Below are positions 25,942-36,634 of a stretch of 64,000 nt of DNA, piece by piece (position 1 is the stretch's first letter; every line of letters begins with the position of its first letter). A program made the position numbers and the translations under genes. This DNA is from Atopsyche davidsoni (lineage: Eukaryota > Arthropoda > Insecta > Trichoptera > Hydrobiosidae). The stretch is from positions 12,960,501-13,024,500 of the forward strand of contig JAILWY010000027.1 of NCBI GenBank assembly GCA_022113835.1, read 5' to 3'. Under the pieces are notes generated by a model. It did not search any database and had not been told where the DNA came from. It saw nothing but the letters and a program-made list of their open reading frames with translations.

Positions 25942-28900
25942 TCGCGCGCCGGCCTCCGAGGCACAAGCACGCGTGCACCGGCAGCGGAAGATCCTTCTCC
26001 ACCTCGAGTGGCGTAGTCGCGCGCTTATCGTAACGGTCGATAGTGATCTGTAACTGTTGTGATTTTTTGCCCGCGCGTAGTGAAACTGCGGTCCGTAGTA
26101 ATGCAAATCGGGCTTACGGTCCCGACGCCCGACCGCTGCAGTGTACTTTGTGAATTTTCGCAAGTGGTCCGCCGCGCCGGGGGCTGTTGCACTCCGCCGG
26201 GGGCCGCGAGTAGAACTGTTTATCTATGATTAGACTGTACGCTACACCGAGGCCGGAAATTTGTGTTAAATTCCTCGTATATTTTTTTTATTTATAAACA
26301 AAAAACACTGTCAATGTCCATCGTCTGCTTGAAGTTACTTCATCGATAACCTCTTAAATGCGTGCGTAATATTGTTATTTCCTTAGAATCGGTAATTTTA
26401 TATGCGAGTGTTGAATGGTTTTTATACTCCATCGGGAGAGGGTACTCATTATTGGGACCGACTGCGTGACGGATGATCGTGGCGATTCACAATAATTTTG
26501 TTTCAATGTTTGTTTGTTTATTGTGTACATAGATATGTATTGTTCTAAATGATAAACAGTATTTATCAAATTCGGCGATGAGCCGACTCCGTCCACATGT
26601 GCAATACGTTTTTGTGATAAACGCACATGCAAGTAGCCCATTTCAAGATTCGGGGCGAACGAGCTCTTCCTATTTATAAAATGCACGAATTCTCTAACCA
26701 TCAGGTTGTATGGATGCACATAATAGAGTATTACAAAATAAATTACTGTTGAATTGAGCGCTTTCCCGATGAATGGATTGATGTTCAATTCACGTTGAAT
26801 AGCCGGCAGAGAGTCAATTGTTCCTTTAGGATACAAATTCTAATCAGACAAGCTGGCCATTTAGGCAGTATAGAAATGCCGCTACTGAACACTTAAACCG
26901 CGAACTATGTTTGTTGTCATTTAAATGCAATATTCAATATAACATTCGGCAACACGTTCAGCGGTAATGACTGATTTATTGTGACAATCGACTTCGTATC
27001 TGTGATGCAGTAGTGTGTTAGTTTATTTTGACTTAGTCGTGGTAAAGCTACTAAATATTTGTTAACGATACTCTCTGAAGCGACACTCGTTTCGTCGATT
27101 CGTTGAATGGATAATTCCACTCGGAGGAGTTTTCCCGTGACTTATCGAATTGCAGTTTGATTTTAGTTTTTTCCGTGCCATTGGAATGTAATCGAGCGTG
27201 TCCGATGTATGATTACTGTTGTATACGGTGGTAAATGTTAATGTCGAACTCCCGCAACTCTCCGGCCCAAATGACTGGCATTATACCATCACCTAGAATA
27301 TGACTCGCGACAGTGTAAATGATAAATGAAAAAAACACCATTAATTCAATGAGACCTAATTAGTCACATGAAGCCAGAAATGCACGACTCCCGTAGTACC
27401 GGCGGGACCGACTCTCGACAACGAACAGAAGCTCTAACCTGCATCGAATGTCACCAGGAACGTTCACAGTTACGAGAACAATGTTCTCGGATCTAATGCT
27501 AGTGACTCCAGGAGCTCCATCTATCGTCTGTCCAAATCCACAACGCCGGACGAATCACTGCAATCATTGTATTTGTTGAAGAAAATATGTTTTTTTCAAC
27601 ACGGTCCATTAAAACTAGCAAATTCAAATATTTCATGTGATCTAATTAGATAACAATCTTGAAAATCAATCATTACATTGCTCTTGTATTGGGTCGAGTA
27701 CTTTACATAGAACCCTGTGGGCATCGTCCTCCGGCCCTGGGAATAAATAAACGTTACTTAGTTTCCCGTTGATTCTCGAAAGCGCCGTCACAAGCTTACT
27801 CCAATGTAAAATATTAACAAACAAGTGCTTATCTTTATAAATAAACCGAGCATTGTCGCGTTCGAGTCAGCTCAGCCGCGCGACTCGGCGATGCATCACG
27901 GAGGAGCGACTTATCTCGGTTTGCTGCATTTCTGTCGAAAAAGAAAGCGACGGCGACTCTCGCGCTCCGATCTCATAACTCAAGATAAAGTTATTATTAC
28001 AAACCTAGAAATATTTAAAATTCACTCTACGGGATAGGTTACTCGACGTTATCCACGTTAGAATCTTTCACTAGACAAGGACGCCGATCATAATTCTAGT
28101 TTTTAAATATTAATTTGTTATGAAATACATAATAACTTTTATTCTGCACCTCGAAATGCAGTCACTCATAGGTGCGCTCTGATCTCGCGACCCGCCCTCT
28201 GCGGGCTCGCCCCTCTGCCCGAAGAGGCAGCGGTTCCAATGTCAGACATCGCCACACCGGCTCACCCGCCTGAGCCTGACCCACTTCACACCCCGCGCCG
28301 GCAGGAGGGCGGCGCATCACTCGCCCTATGAAATTAGACCGTTTTGTCGCCTGTCAAAATTCTCGTTTCTGCGCCACCTGTTAAAGGGATAATGTATGTA
28401 CAACATTTGAAGAATTACGCAAACGACTAGTTTTTTTTTTAAGATACGCATACTATTACTCATAATGCAAAATATTATATTTCGCGAGCCGCTTTATTTA
28501 AATTCCGAGCCGACGGCCTCGAACCGAGCGCCGGCCCGTGTCGTCGAGTTGATAAATTTTCCCCGGACGCCTTTTATGAGCATAATATCGATGACTGCAT
28601 CTATCGACTGGCCCATTTCGCAGATAGCCTTCGAGTCTCTCCGCGATCGTTATCCAGTTCGGCAGCACTCGAGTCAATCGACCGGAACCACTTTCAATAA
28701 CCGACTCTCGACCTGCGCGCCGTCCGGATCGGACTCGCGCTCCAGAAGACCCGCACCCCCGCTGATCGCCGGACCCCCGCTTGGCCATTGTGACGGCCGC
28801 TTCCTACGATTATGTCCGCCCGCTGCTGCTCGCATTGTTCTCGAATTGTATCAGTCTTGGGGGGGGGTTCTGCGCCGCCTCCGGGCCGCTGGCCGAAGTC

Positions 28901-29749
28901 CGAGTACTCCGCTGCACCGAGCCTGCGGCGCTCAGCCGTGACGATATGCGGTGGATGTCAATGCGCGCGTAGTTTTAGTCAATTCATCGCACTAAAATGT
29001 GGCGAAAACTAATTTCATAAGCTTTACAAAGTAGAATAGTATTCTCCGAACGGCACGCTCGTTTAACTTGCAAAATTGAATATGCTTATTCGAATATAGG
29101 TTTCCCCGCATCCTTCTCCCGCTACTCGCACGCGCCGGCACCCGCGCGTGACCCCGAGCGCGTCTCCGCGGGGGGACCTCGCGGTTTTGTCCGACAAATA
29201 GGTCGAGCGCTGAGCGATATCGCTCAGTCATACTTTACCCGCTACTTGGATTATATTCTGGCCTGGTTTCCCGACCGCGAGTTTCCTTCCCGCGCGGACC
29301 ACTCGCGAGAGCGCCGGGACTGCCGGGCTGTTCACTTACACTTTTGTTTTCGTCGGTGGACCGAACCCGGCGGCTCGGCGCGGGGGGAAACGATCTATCT
29401 TCGGAGGCCGCTCGCGCGACTGGACGATCGACGTTGATTTATCGAAGCGACCGCGGCCGGGCCCGCGGCGGCCTCAAATTTTATCTCAGATTTGTATCCG
29501 ATCAAATCTGATCACATTCTCTACTTTCTGAGATCTTTTCGACATATTTAGGACGAGGGATAAGTGCCGGGCAGAGCCGCGACGGCCGGTGGGCTCCTAA
29601 TCTCACTTTCGTATTCCGAGCGCGCCTCGCGTTCGTGAAGCTCTCGGCGAAGTGTCATGCAGGAAAGCTGCCCTCGACCGGTTTGACGAACGCTCGCCCG
29701 CGCCGCGAGAGGAGCCGCCCGTGATTCACCGCGCCCGGCCCGCGCCGCC
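25942..29749. other. Non-coding stretch with a GC-rich part near 28.2-29.5 kb
   Basis: I see no gene that I can support. A minus-strand 153-codon frame (26,375-26,836) has no recognisable domain. The GC-rich part holds a run of nine G near 28,858-28,866. It also holds a perfect 18-bp palindrome, CTGAGCGATATCGCTCAG, at 29,210-29,227. It could contain a promoter or untranslated exon, but nothing in the sequence pins one down. Confidence 0.45.
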
Positions 29750-29840
29750 TCCACCTCACCACCTCACTACCTCTCCACCTCACCACCTCACCACCTCTCC
29801 ACCTCACCACCACACCACCTCTCCACCACACCACCTCACT
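29750..29840. repeat. Imperfect (CCACCTCA/CCACCTCT)n minisatellite
   Basis: About ten CACCTC-containing units of 7-9 bp alternate irregularly between CACCTCACCA and CACCTCTCCA forms. The tract is pure C/T/A on the plus strand, with no G from about 29,750 to 29,838. Frames that read Pro-Pro-His-His-Leu-Thr-Thr-Ser are repeat-derived. Confidence 0.85.
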
Positions 29841-30550
29841 GCACAAAGAATACTACCTCGATCCATTTAGATCCGTAGAAACGCATGGCGTGATCTCGCT
29901 GTAATTATTTATCCATCGCGTGACTGATTAAATGAAAATTGTCATATTATTGAGCTTTGTGATAATTTTAATTGACATATCGTAAATTTTATCGTTTTTA
30001 TTTGTTTCTAACGAGAAATAAGTAACACATTGAAATATTTACATTTTTCAATCCGCGAGCTTCGAATGGCGCTCATGCCCCGGCCTTCCACGTGTAGTAT
30101 TGCATATTCTAAAACAGGAGATATGAAATATTGTTTCTGAAAATAGCGTCGCTTTTAATGGCTGCTTGTGAGTATCCGCGAGGACACCGGGCGAGGTTGT
30201 AGCGTTTTCTATCTTTCATTATTATCGTTAGCATATTTCAATAATACGTAAAAGGTCTTTATCTGTTTATCACTGTAAATTGAAATACCATTTTTCTTAA
30301 ATTGTCAATTTCCGCCTATTTCCTAATATAGACCCGAGTTATGTAATGTCGATTCACGAACTCGCGATGAATGCTCCTACTCGTGCAAAAGCGGCGAAGT
30401 CAAAAATCAAAATCGACAATATTCGTAACGTTTTAATAGCGATATAAATATCATGCACTATCTTGACATCGTTATCTATCGCGGAATTAATTAGCAGAGC
30501 GTCACTTTTCGGCGTTGTCTTCCGGGCGGCGGCAGAAGGTAGGCGGCTCC
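29841..30550. other. AT-rich non-coding stretch
   Basis: I see nothing to annotate. GC content rises just before the next minisatellite. Confidence 0.5.
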
Positions 30551-30593
30551 GGGAGTCACCTGGAGTCACCTGGAGTCACCTGGAGTCACCTGG
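30551..30593. repeat. 10-bp minisatellite (TGGAGTCACC)n
   Basis: Four decamers are present, the first with GGG in place of TGG, followed by a partial unit. They lie inside a GC-rich patch of about 200 bp (30,515-30,715). Confidence 0.9.
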
Positions 30594-33500
30594 CGGGCCG
30601 CGGCACCTCCCGGTGGAGTGGCTCGGCTTCGCTCGGTCCGCGAACACTCAATCACCGCTTGTCACTCTGTCGTCAGCGCGGGCGCGGGCGGCCCTCCCAC
30701 TGCCTCGATATCGGCTTTACACTTAGCACATCGGGGCCGATTGAAAACTTGGCTGCCTGCAATCAAAATATACTTTTAATTTCTGGTTAATCATCATATA
30801 TCCCTTTATATGTTTAAAATTACACCCGTAACACTTCCAGTGTGCAAAGGCATATCATTATTTTTAACACATTACTTTTAACCGTACAAGTTTAAAATAA
30901 AGTATTTTGATACTGTTCCCCGTTATCAGTTGGGTTATGTCCACCGCTGCGTGTGATATTTATAAGTGAATAAAGTTTTATTTTAAGCAATATTTTTGTA
31001 AAGGGAGATTTTTGTGACTTTTTCACATTTTTCATCATTCATATGTTGGTATTTTGTAGACACGCTACTGATACGAGCGAACTTTTTTTTTCGCTGAAGA
31101 GTTTATCACTTTGCACGACAATGTCTAGTTCCTTAAGTTTGAAGTTCTCACCGCCGCGATGCAAAAGCTCAGAAGCTATTAACCCAAAAATTGAAAGTAA
31201 GCCATACCCACTGCGCTATCGTGTCACTCGTGTGAGATGCACCGGCTCTAGAGCAGTAATGCCCTCAGTCCGGGTGCACTGGTCCTATTCGATTTGCGCA
31301 TTCGGCCCAGGTCTTCTGATATTTTTTGCAAAGCTCTCGGTTTGGTATGCTGTCGTTTTTTCCAACGTCCGCTCCGCCTGCCGGATAATATCTGTGATCG
31401 CATTTGAGTTGTTCTTCTCAAAAAAACTAATATCATTATTTGGATACCACGCATTTTTCATTGTCAAGCCGCAATCTTTTCAATCCCTCCGCGGATCTGT
31501 GATTCTAATTTATAACTCCTTTGTCAAGATTTGTCTTATACTTTTGTTCTGCACTTTGTCTCCTCGATCCGGCGAGGTATCGCTCGACCAGTATTATTCG
31601 AATCATTTTTTTATGCCTCACCCGTAGGCGGGGAGTTCAGACAGATGACGTGTCATACCTCCCTGCTTATTTTAACTTAATCGCTAAAATAACACTTCAA
31701 TATTAAATTCGTAAATTGTAAAAATATATTATAAATATTCGTTGCATAATTTTCATGGAAAATTTTTCTTGTAACTTCTTAATAATCGTAAATATTTAAA
31801 AAAAACTGTCTTTGTTCTACAGTAAAAACCAAGGTTGCGTTTCAATACACTGGATAAGAACTAATTTTTAAGTTATGGATTTTCATCGTTCTCTTTATTA
31901 TTAAATCGAACCCATATTCTGGAACTCCGCTATTGTCGTTTGCAATCGCAAATGCAAATTTATTATGCACTGTCAGAAGACGTTAGGCGTCAGATACTGG
32001 AGGCAGTTTTTATATGCAACGAGGTGTGAATTCATTAATATTACCTCACGTTTGACGTACTCTATTTGCAATAATATAATAACGAACTCTTGGTAATATA
32101 ATTTATACTACCCAACACATAGTTATATATTTCACACAAATTAAATCTCTTTTGGTCTAAATCAAATATCGCAAGACTTTTTTTTCCATGTTATCGTTTG
32201 TAAGTTACTATCAATTAGGTTACCACTCGCCCATTATTGTATTATCTTTTCTTTGTGGAAGCGTTACCCAATTTTTACAAGAGGAAATTTCAATACAATG
32301 CTTTGAACAAACAAATGATATTTTTTCGAAATAATTTAAAAGCCGTGACTCTCAGCGTGCGCTATCTTGAGGTGTCGTCGTCAAGACTCGAACTTAATCC
32401 GCCGTTTCGCGTGAAAACTGTGCCTAGATCTTCCCAAAAAGTTTTGTTTAATGCGAGTACTCCAAAGACCATTATGTCTTATTACTAACTAACGAGGTTT
32501 ACAACAATGTTTATTGAGAGATAAAATATGAAAATATGCCGTATTGCCCTTGATTTACTACAAAACTGCACTGCAAGCCGAGCTGCAAACTGCAAAGCCG
32601 AGCGCGTTCTTCTATTGCAGAAGTGCATCACATTCTACGATCGTATATCGTCCGAATGAAGCTTCATATTTCACATTGTTTAGTTCAATGTATATTCACT
32701 ATAAATTAACTTTGATTGGAATCTCTATGACGAATTAATTTTTATTTTATCATATTAATGTCTGCAGGCGATACTTATTGCGAGTCAGTACCAATACAGC
32801 AAATCTTTAAAAAAATAATTCTCAACATACGACTTCTTATTCTAATATCACTACACATTCGGAATTAATAATGGATAAAAACAAATGTATGTTAAAGCTA
32901 GACATATTTATCGTTCCTATTCAAAACTGAAAATTACGAATAATGTTCAAATGTTAATTAAAAAAAACAAATACGAATGTTATATCGATACTTATGTTGC
33001 TTCCTCGGGTGACCTTGTGTGCTTTGGTAAAAAATTGTTAATAAGTATTTTTTAAATTAATTTTTAACTGTAAATATAATCAATTATTATTTTTGCATCT
33101 TGATGGAATGGCGCACGATAACAGCCGGCTCGGTGCACAGCGCTGTACATAACTTGCACTTATTTGACAGTGCATTTGGTTCGCATTCTCAAACTTCTCT
33201 GCTTATAAACAAAATTTAATATTATATTTCACAAACATTAAATTTATATTTAGGCGTGAAACCTAAATTCATTTCGGGGTGACAAAAAAAGAATAGCTAT
33301 TCTCGTGTGTAGGGGGAAAGCTTTATTAGATATTTTCGGTCTTCAAGGGAGTCTCCTGAGTATAATGTAAACTGAGCGCGTTTAAATGCATTTTATTTTA
33401 GTTCTCAACATAACAATTCTAAAAACCATTTATGTGTCTTGTATTTAGATTGAAGTAGGGATTCATATTTCTCATTATAGAAACAATTTATCCCTGGCTT

Positions 33501-33839
33501 TAATTGAGCAATCAGCACCCTCCCCCGAGTCGGATCGCCGCGCTGGTGCAGGACCACTCGTCCTAACGCGGCTCATTGTCAATTTTATTACTTCCTTGCG
33601 GCGTAGGGCTCCGGGCCAAGTCCCCTGATAAATGTTCCTTTCTCCGCTGATTATAGCGCGTATTATTATACGTCCACAAAACTTTACACCGATTCTCAGA
33701 AACAATCAAACCGATAGACTAACTAACTCATATTTAAACTGCAATGGCGCAACCAAGACAAAGGTATTTATATTCTGCTAGACATAACTGTCGATTACCG
33801 AAATAACGGTTATACTCGGGGCTGAGAAGACTAACGCAC
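30594..33839. other. Non-coding stretch, possibly with a decayed repeat at 31.1-31.2 kb
   Basis: No gene is supportable. On the minus strand, 31,218-31,208 reads TAGCGCAGTGG, which fits a Pol III A-box, and is followed by GTATGGCTTACT. It may be a decayed SINE head, but no clean B-box is present. A 194-codon plus-strand frame (31,043-31,627) overlaps it and has no recognisable domain, so I do not call it. Confidence 0.4.
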
Positions 33840-33867
33840 TTAACACTAAACATACCAGCACTTGATA

Positions 33868-33904
33868 TATACCCATTTCTACCACAACCGGTCAAATGAC
33901 CGGT
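33868..33904 (+). repeat. piggyBac left subterminal inverted repeat
   Basis: This 37-bp block runs from TATACCCATTTCTACCAC to the palindrome ACCGGTCAAATGACCGGT. Its reverse complement recurs at 35,834-35,870 with one mismatch at the palindrome centre. It is probably a transposase-binding site, by analogy with subterminal repeats of other piggyBac elements. Confidence 0.85.
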
Positions 33905-34032
33905 CATTGTGTTTTCTATGAAATATGGATGTAAGAAGGAATTAAACATAGTAACTTTATTATAATTAAATAAAATTGAATATGAACAATTTTTATTACA
34001 TACACAAAGAAAAATAATGTTTAATTCATTGC

Positions 34033-35487
34033 TCATAGCATTTTTTTACATATACAGGGTGTCTCCATTGTACATTTACCGCAAACATTTTTTTGACATT
34101 TTGAACAAATTTTGATGGTTTTACTTTCGTTACAATAATCTATTTGACACGTCTTACGTTGATAAGAATCTGTAGTAGATTTAGACAATGTCCCTTTCGT
34201 ATTTGTTTCTTTTTTTGATTGATTACAAGCTTCTCGAAAATCGGCGGCAAGTTCTACTACTAACTGGAGTAAAAAATCTTACCTCGAGATATTTTCTCCT
34301 GTCGTTTGCTCGTTAAAAATCCAGGCATCTATGCCTGCTAAATCAAGAATATTGAAAAATACTTGGAGAGGCCATCTGCAAGACTTAAATTTTGTGGTAT
34401 ATTTCCTCGCCATTTGATCGGTCATGCCTACATTAAATTTAGTTTGATTATAATATGAAACGGTCTCAGGTAAACATTTATCATTGTTATCGACTGTTAC
34501 TGATTTATGTTTAGAACTATGTAAAAGAACTTTTTTTTTTGTTTACTTTTATAGATTGTAAGAGTACAATTATCTGTGGTGAAAATTTTCATCTTTCTTT
34601 TGCTTCGCAATTATTGGTAATTATTCCCTTTTATTTGAGCGGATAGTTCCAACTAAAGTTGTTTTTTTCATTAGAAGTTGTGTTGCTAGGGACTTGCTTG
34701 TAAAGAAGTTGTCTGTGGTTACAGTTCTTCCGCAACCCGTAAATGGTTCCATGAGTTTGAGTACAACATATTCATATTCTTTTCTTAGATATGGAATTGC
34801 ATTTATGTTGTATTTGCTATCGACGTCAGATGCTAACCAAGATTTGATTCCAAATTTATCAGGCTTGTTAGGCATGTATTGCGTAAATTTACATCTTACT
34901 TTAGTTGGATATAGCTGTTCGTCTACAGTAATATTAGCACCCGGTTTATAACAGTTTTGGCTGTGCTCAATGAATTTATTCCATATCATAGATATGGAAT
35001 AAATTCAGTGCATATAAAATTGCAATAAATGCATCTAATTTATCTTGAGGTAAACTCCAATCGGCTCCTAACACTCTCTTTGCATATTCTTATATGGCTC
35101 ATAACACGGTGGTCAATTATCAACGAAAATGCAGTCTTTACTTTACCCTCTATCCTGTGGGGCCTACTTCTTGCCTGAAAATGTTATGAAGTGGTGATCT
35201 TCCAGGTGTACCACCTATTTGTATTTCTTTCCAAACAGTTCCACCAATTGTAACATGCTGTTCATTTTTTTATATCTGTAATCTCATTTTTTTTCGTCCA
35301 CGGCATATATTCACAATATTTTCCTCTTCATCGTCAGTAACTGTACATTCAAACTCTTGACTAATAGATCATTTTCAACCTGTATATCTTCATTTTCACA
35401 AAAATTATCTTCATTCATTTCCGAAAACTCTTCGTCAATATTATTTATATCTTCTAAGAACTTGTACTGTTTTGATTGTTTCGACAT
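34033..35487 (-). pseudogene. piggyBac transposase pseudogene
   Basis: The minus-strand start codon at 35,487 opens an acidic N-terminal segment (MSKQSKQ, then Glu/Asp-rich), as usual in this family. The reading frame is then broken several times. The longest intact piece is 34,621-34,989, which carries the DDE core. Catalytic aspartates can be placed at ITVDEQL (codon at 34,921-34,923), TTDNFF (34,711-34,713) and, in another frame, GMTDQM (34,417-34,419). The spacings of about 70 and 98 codons match the family pattern. The end, in yet another frame, is a cysteine-rich zinc-binding tail with CSKCQKNVCGKC and a TGA at 34,033-34,035. Part of the domain before the first aspartate is missing at the palindromic junction near 34,971-35,007. 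The gene is not functional. Confidence 0.9.
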
Positions 35488-35833
35488 TTTTCTCGGTAAA
35501 GTGTAACCTGCATTAGTAATTGAGTAAAGATATCAAAATAAAATAAAAGCTACTTACCAATACTTTAAGTTTGTGTCTACTTTTCTTATGTTATGTATCC
35601 AACTTTTGAGATCAATATTATGTTGGGTACACACCGGGCTTCGGGACTAAAATGCTACTTTCAATCTAAAATTTTAGTCAAATTCTTGAATTTATGATTC
35701 ACGGTTATCTTGATTGAACTAACTAACGCAACAGTATTTGCAGAAATGTGCATTTAACTGAATGCAATATGTTGATAACGCATGTACAGCATAATTTCTG
35801 ATCCGATAACCTTATAAAGCAATAAATTGTTCT

Positions 35834-35870
35834 ACCGGTCAATTGACCGGTTGTGGTAGAAATGGGTATA
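35834..35870 (-). repeat. piggyBac right subterminal inverted repeat
   Basis: The segment begins with the 18-bp palindrome ACCGGTCAATTGACCGGT and continues TGTGGTAGAAATGGGTATA, the inverted partner of 33,868-33,904. It lies about 180 bp inside the right end, whereas its partner is 24 bp inside the left end, so the two ends are asymmetric. Confidence 0.85.
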
Positions 35871-36013
35871 CTACAAGCATAACTCAAAAAATACACAATA
35901 CAAAAAAAAAAAAAAATAGAATATTACTTGTATTTAATAATTAGAAAAAGTCATGAAGTCAAATGTGCAAAAAAGATAAAATTATATGCCCATTTTCTAT
36001 ACCAAAGTACAAA

Positions 36014-36031
36014 ACCGGTCAATTGACCGGT
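36014..36031. repeat. Third ACCGGTCAATTGACCGGT palindrome, next to the piggyBac right end
   Basis: The palindrome is identical to the one at 35,834-35,851. It lies 16 bp inside the right terminus and is joined to it by CGTGGTAGGTTTAGTG. The right end therefore carries two palindromes and the left end one. Confidence 0.85.
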
Positions 36032-36195
36032 CGTGGTAGGTTTAGTGTTAAGTAAATACTTGAAAAATTAGCCGTAATTCAATTTAAAAAAAAAACTACC
36101 CATCTTGTCATGTTTGTCCTTCCTCCCCTGGTTGATTCTTCTAAAAAACATACTCCACCTGTCGCGTTGGCCATCCACCACAGTTTCGGTTATAT

Positions 36196-36391
36196 CAGTC
36201 ATGTCAAAGATACGGCCCGCGGGCCGCATCCGGCCCTCGAGCCGTATCAATACGGCCCGCGATCGCAATGTGTCACAGAAAGAAGAATCATGCTTTTTAG
36301 AGCTTTTAGACTTATTTTATTTGAATCTGGCCCGCCTACACATTCTAAATTTAGTATATGGCCCTCTGCAAAATTGAGTTTGACACCTCTG
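36196..36391. mobile_element. hAT-type MITE with perfect 8-bp target duplication
   Basis: The element starts CAGTCATGTCAAAG and ends, in reverse complement, CAGAGGTGTCAAACTC. It is flanked on both sides by the identical 8-mer GGTTATAT (36,188-36,195 and 36,392-36,399). An 8-bp duplication, CAG termini and a TGTCAAA inner motif followed by GGGCC-rich sequence are typical of hAT elements. At 196 bp it has no transposase and must be non-autonomous. Its left half contains a GC-rich stem (GATACGGC and GCCGTATC). Confidence 0.92.
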
Positions 36392-36448
36392 GGTTATATT
36401 GTATGATACTCTGTACCTCCGCAGCGAGCGACCCAACCGCCCGGAGTC

Positions 36449-36634
36449 CCGCCCTGCCCGCCCTGCCCGCCCTGCCCGCCCTGCCCGCCCTGCCCGCTCT
36501 CCCCGCCCTGCCAGCCCTGCCCGCCCTGCCCGCCCTGCCCGCCCTGCCTGCTCTCCCCGCCCTGCCAGCCCTGCCCGCCCTGCCCGCCCTGCCCGCTCTC
36601 CCCGCCCTGCCCGCCCTTCCCGCCCTGCCCGCCC
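36449..36634. repeat. 9-bp minisatellite (CCCTGCCCG)n
   Basis: About twenty nonamers occur, with CTCTCCCCG and CCAGCCCTG variant units. The CTCTCCCC variant recurs at 36,497, 36,551 and 36,596, giving higher-order steps of 54 and 45 bp (six and five monomers). Because nine is a multiple of three, every frame stays open in register, reading (Ala-Leu-Pro)n on plus and (Ala-Gly-Arg)n on minus. The 95-150 codon open frames here are repeat artefacts. Confidence 0.95.

Larger units (their letters stand above)
33844..36047 (-). mobile_element. Decayed piggyBac-like transposon in a TTAA target site
   Basis: The element is bounded on both sides by TTAA (33,840-33,843 and 36,048-36,051), the invariant piggyBac target duplication. 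Its ends read CACTAAACATACCA on the left and, in reverse complement, CACTAAACCTACCA on the right. This is a 14-bp terminal inverted repeat with one mismatch. Inside are subterminal palindromes and a minus-strand transposase relic. At about 2.2 kb it is close to the length of autonomous piggyBac elements, but frameshifts, stops and an internal deletion in the gene show it cannot make its own transposase. Each end looks complete, so mobilisation in trans is conceivable. Intact TSDs and TIRs suggest a moderately old, single insertion. Confidence 0.93.

Noticed and set aside
26375..26836. 153-codon minus-strand ORF
   Set aside because: Composition like the surrounding DNA, no domain and no support from neighbouring exons.
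31043..31627. 194-codon plus-strand ORF
   Set aside because: Low-complexity, hydrophobic and Ser-rich with no domain. It overlaps a possible decayed SINE head on the other strand, so chance is more likely.
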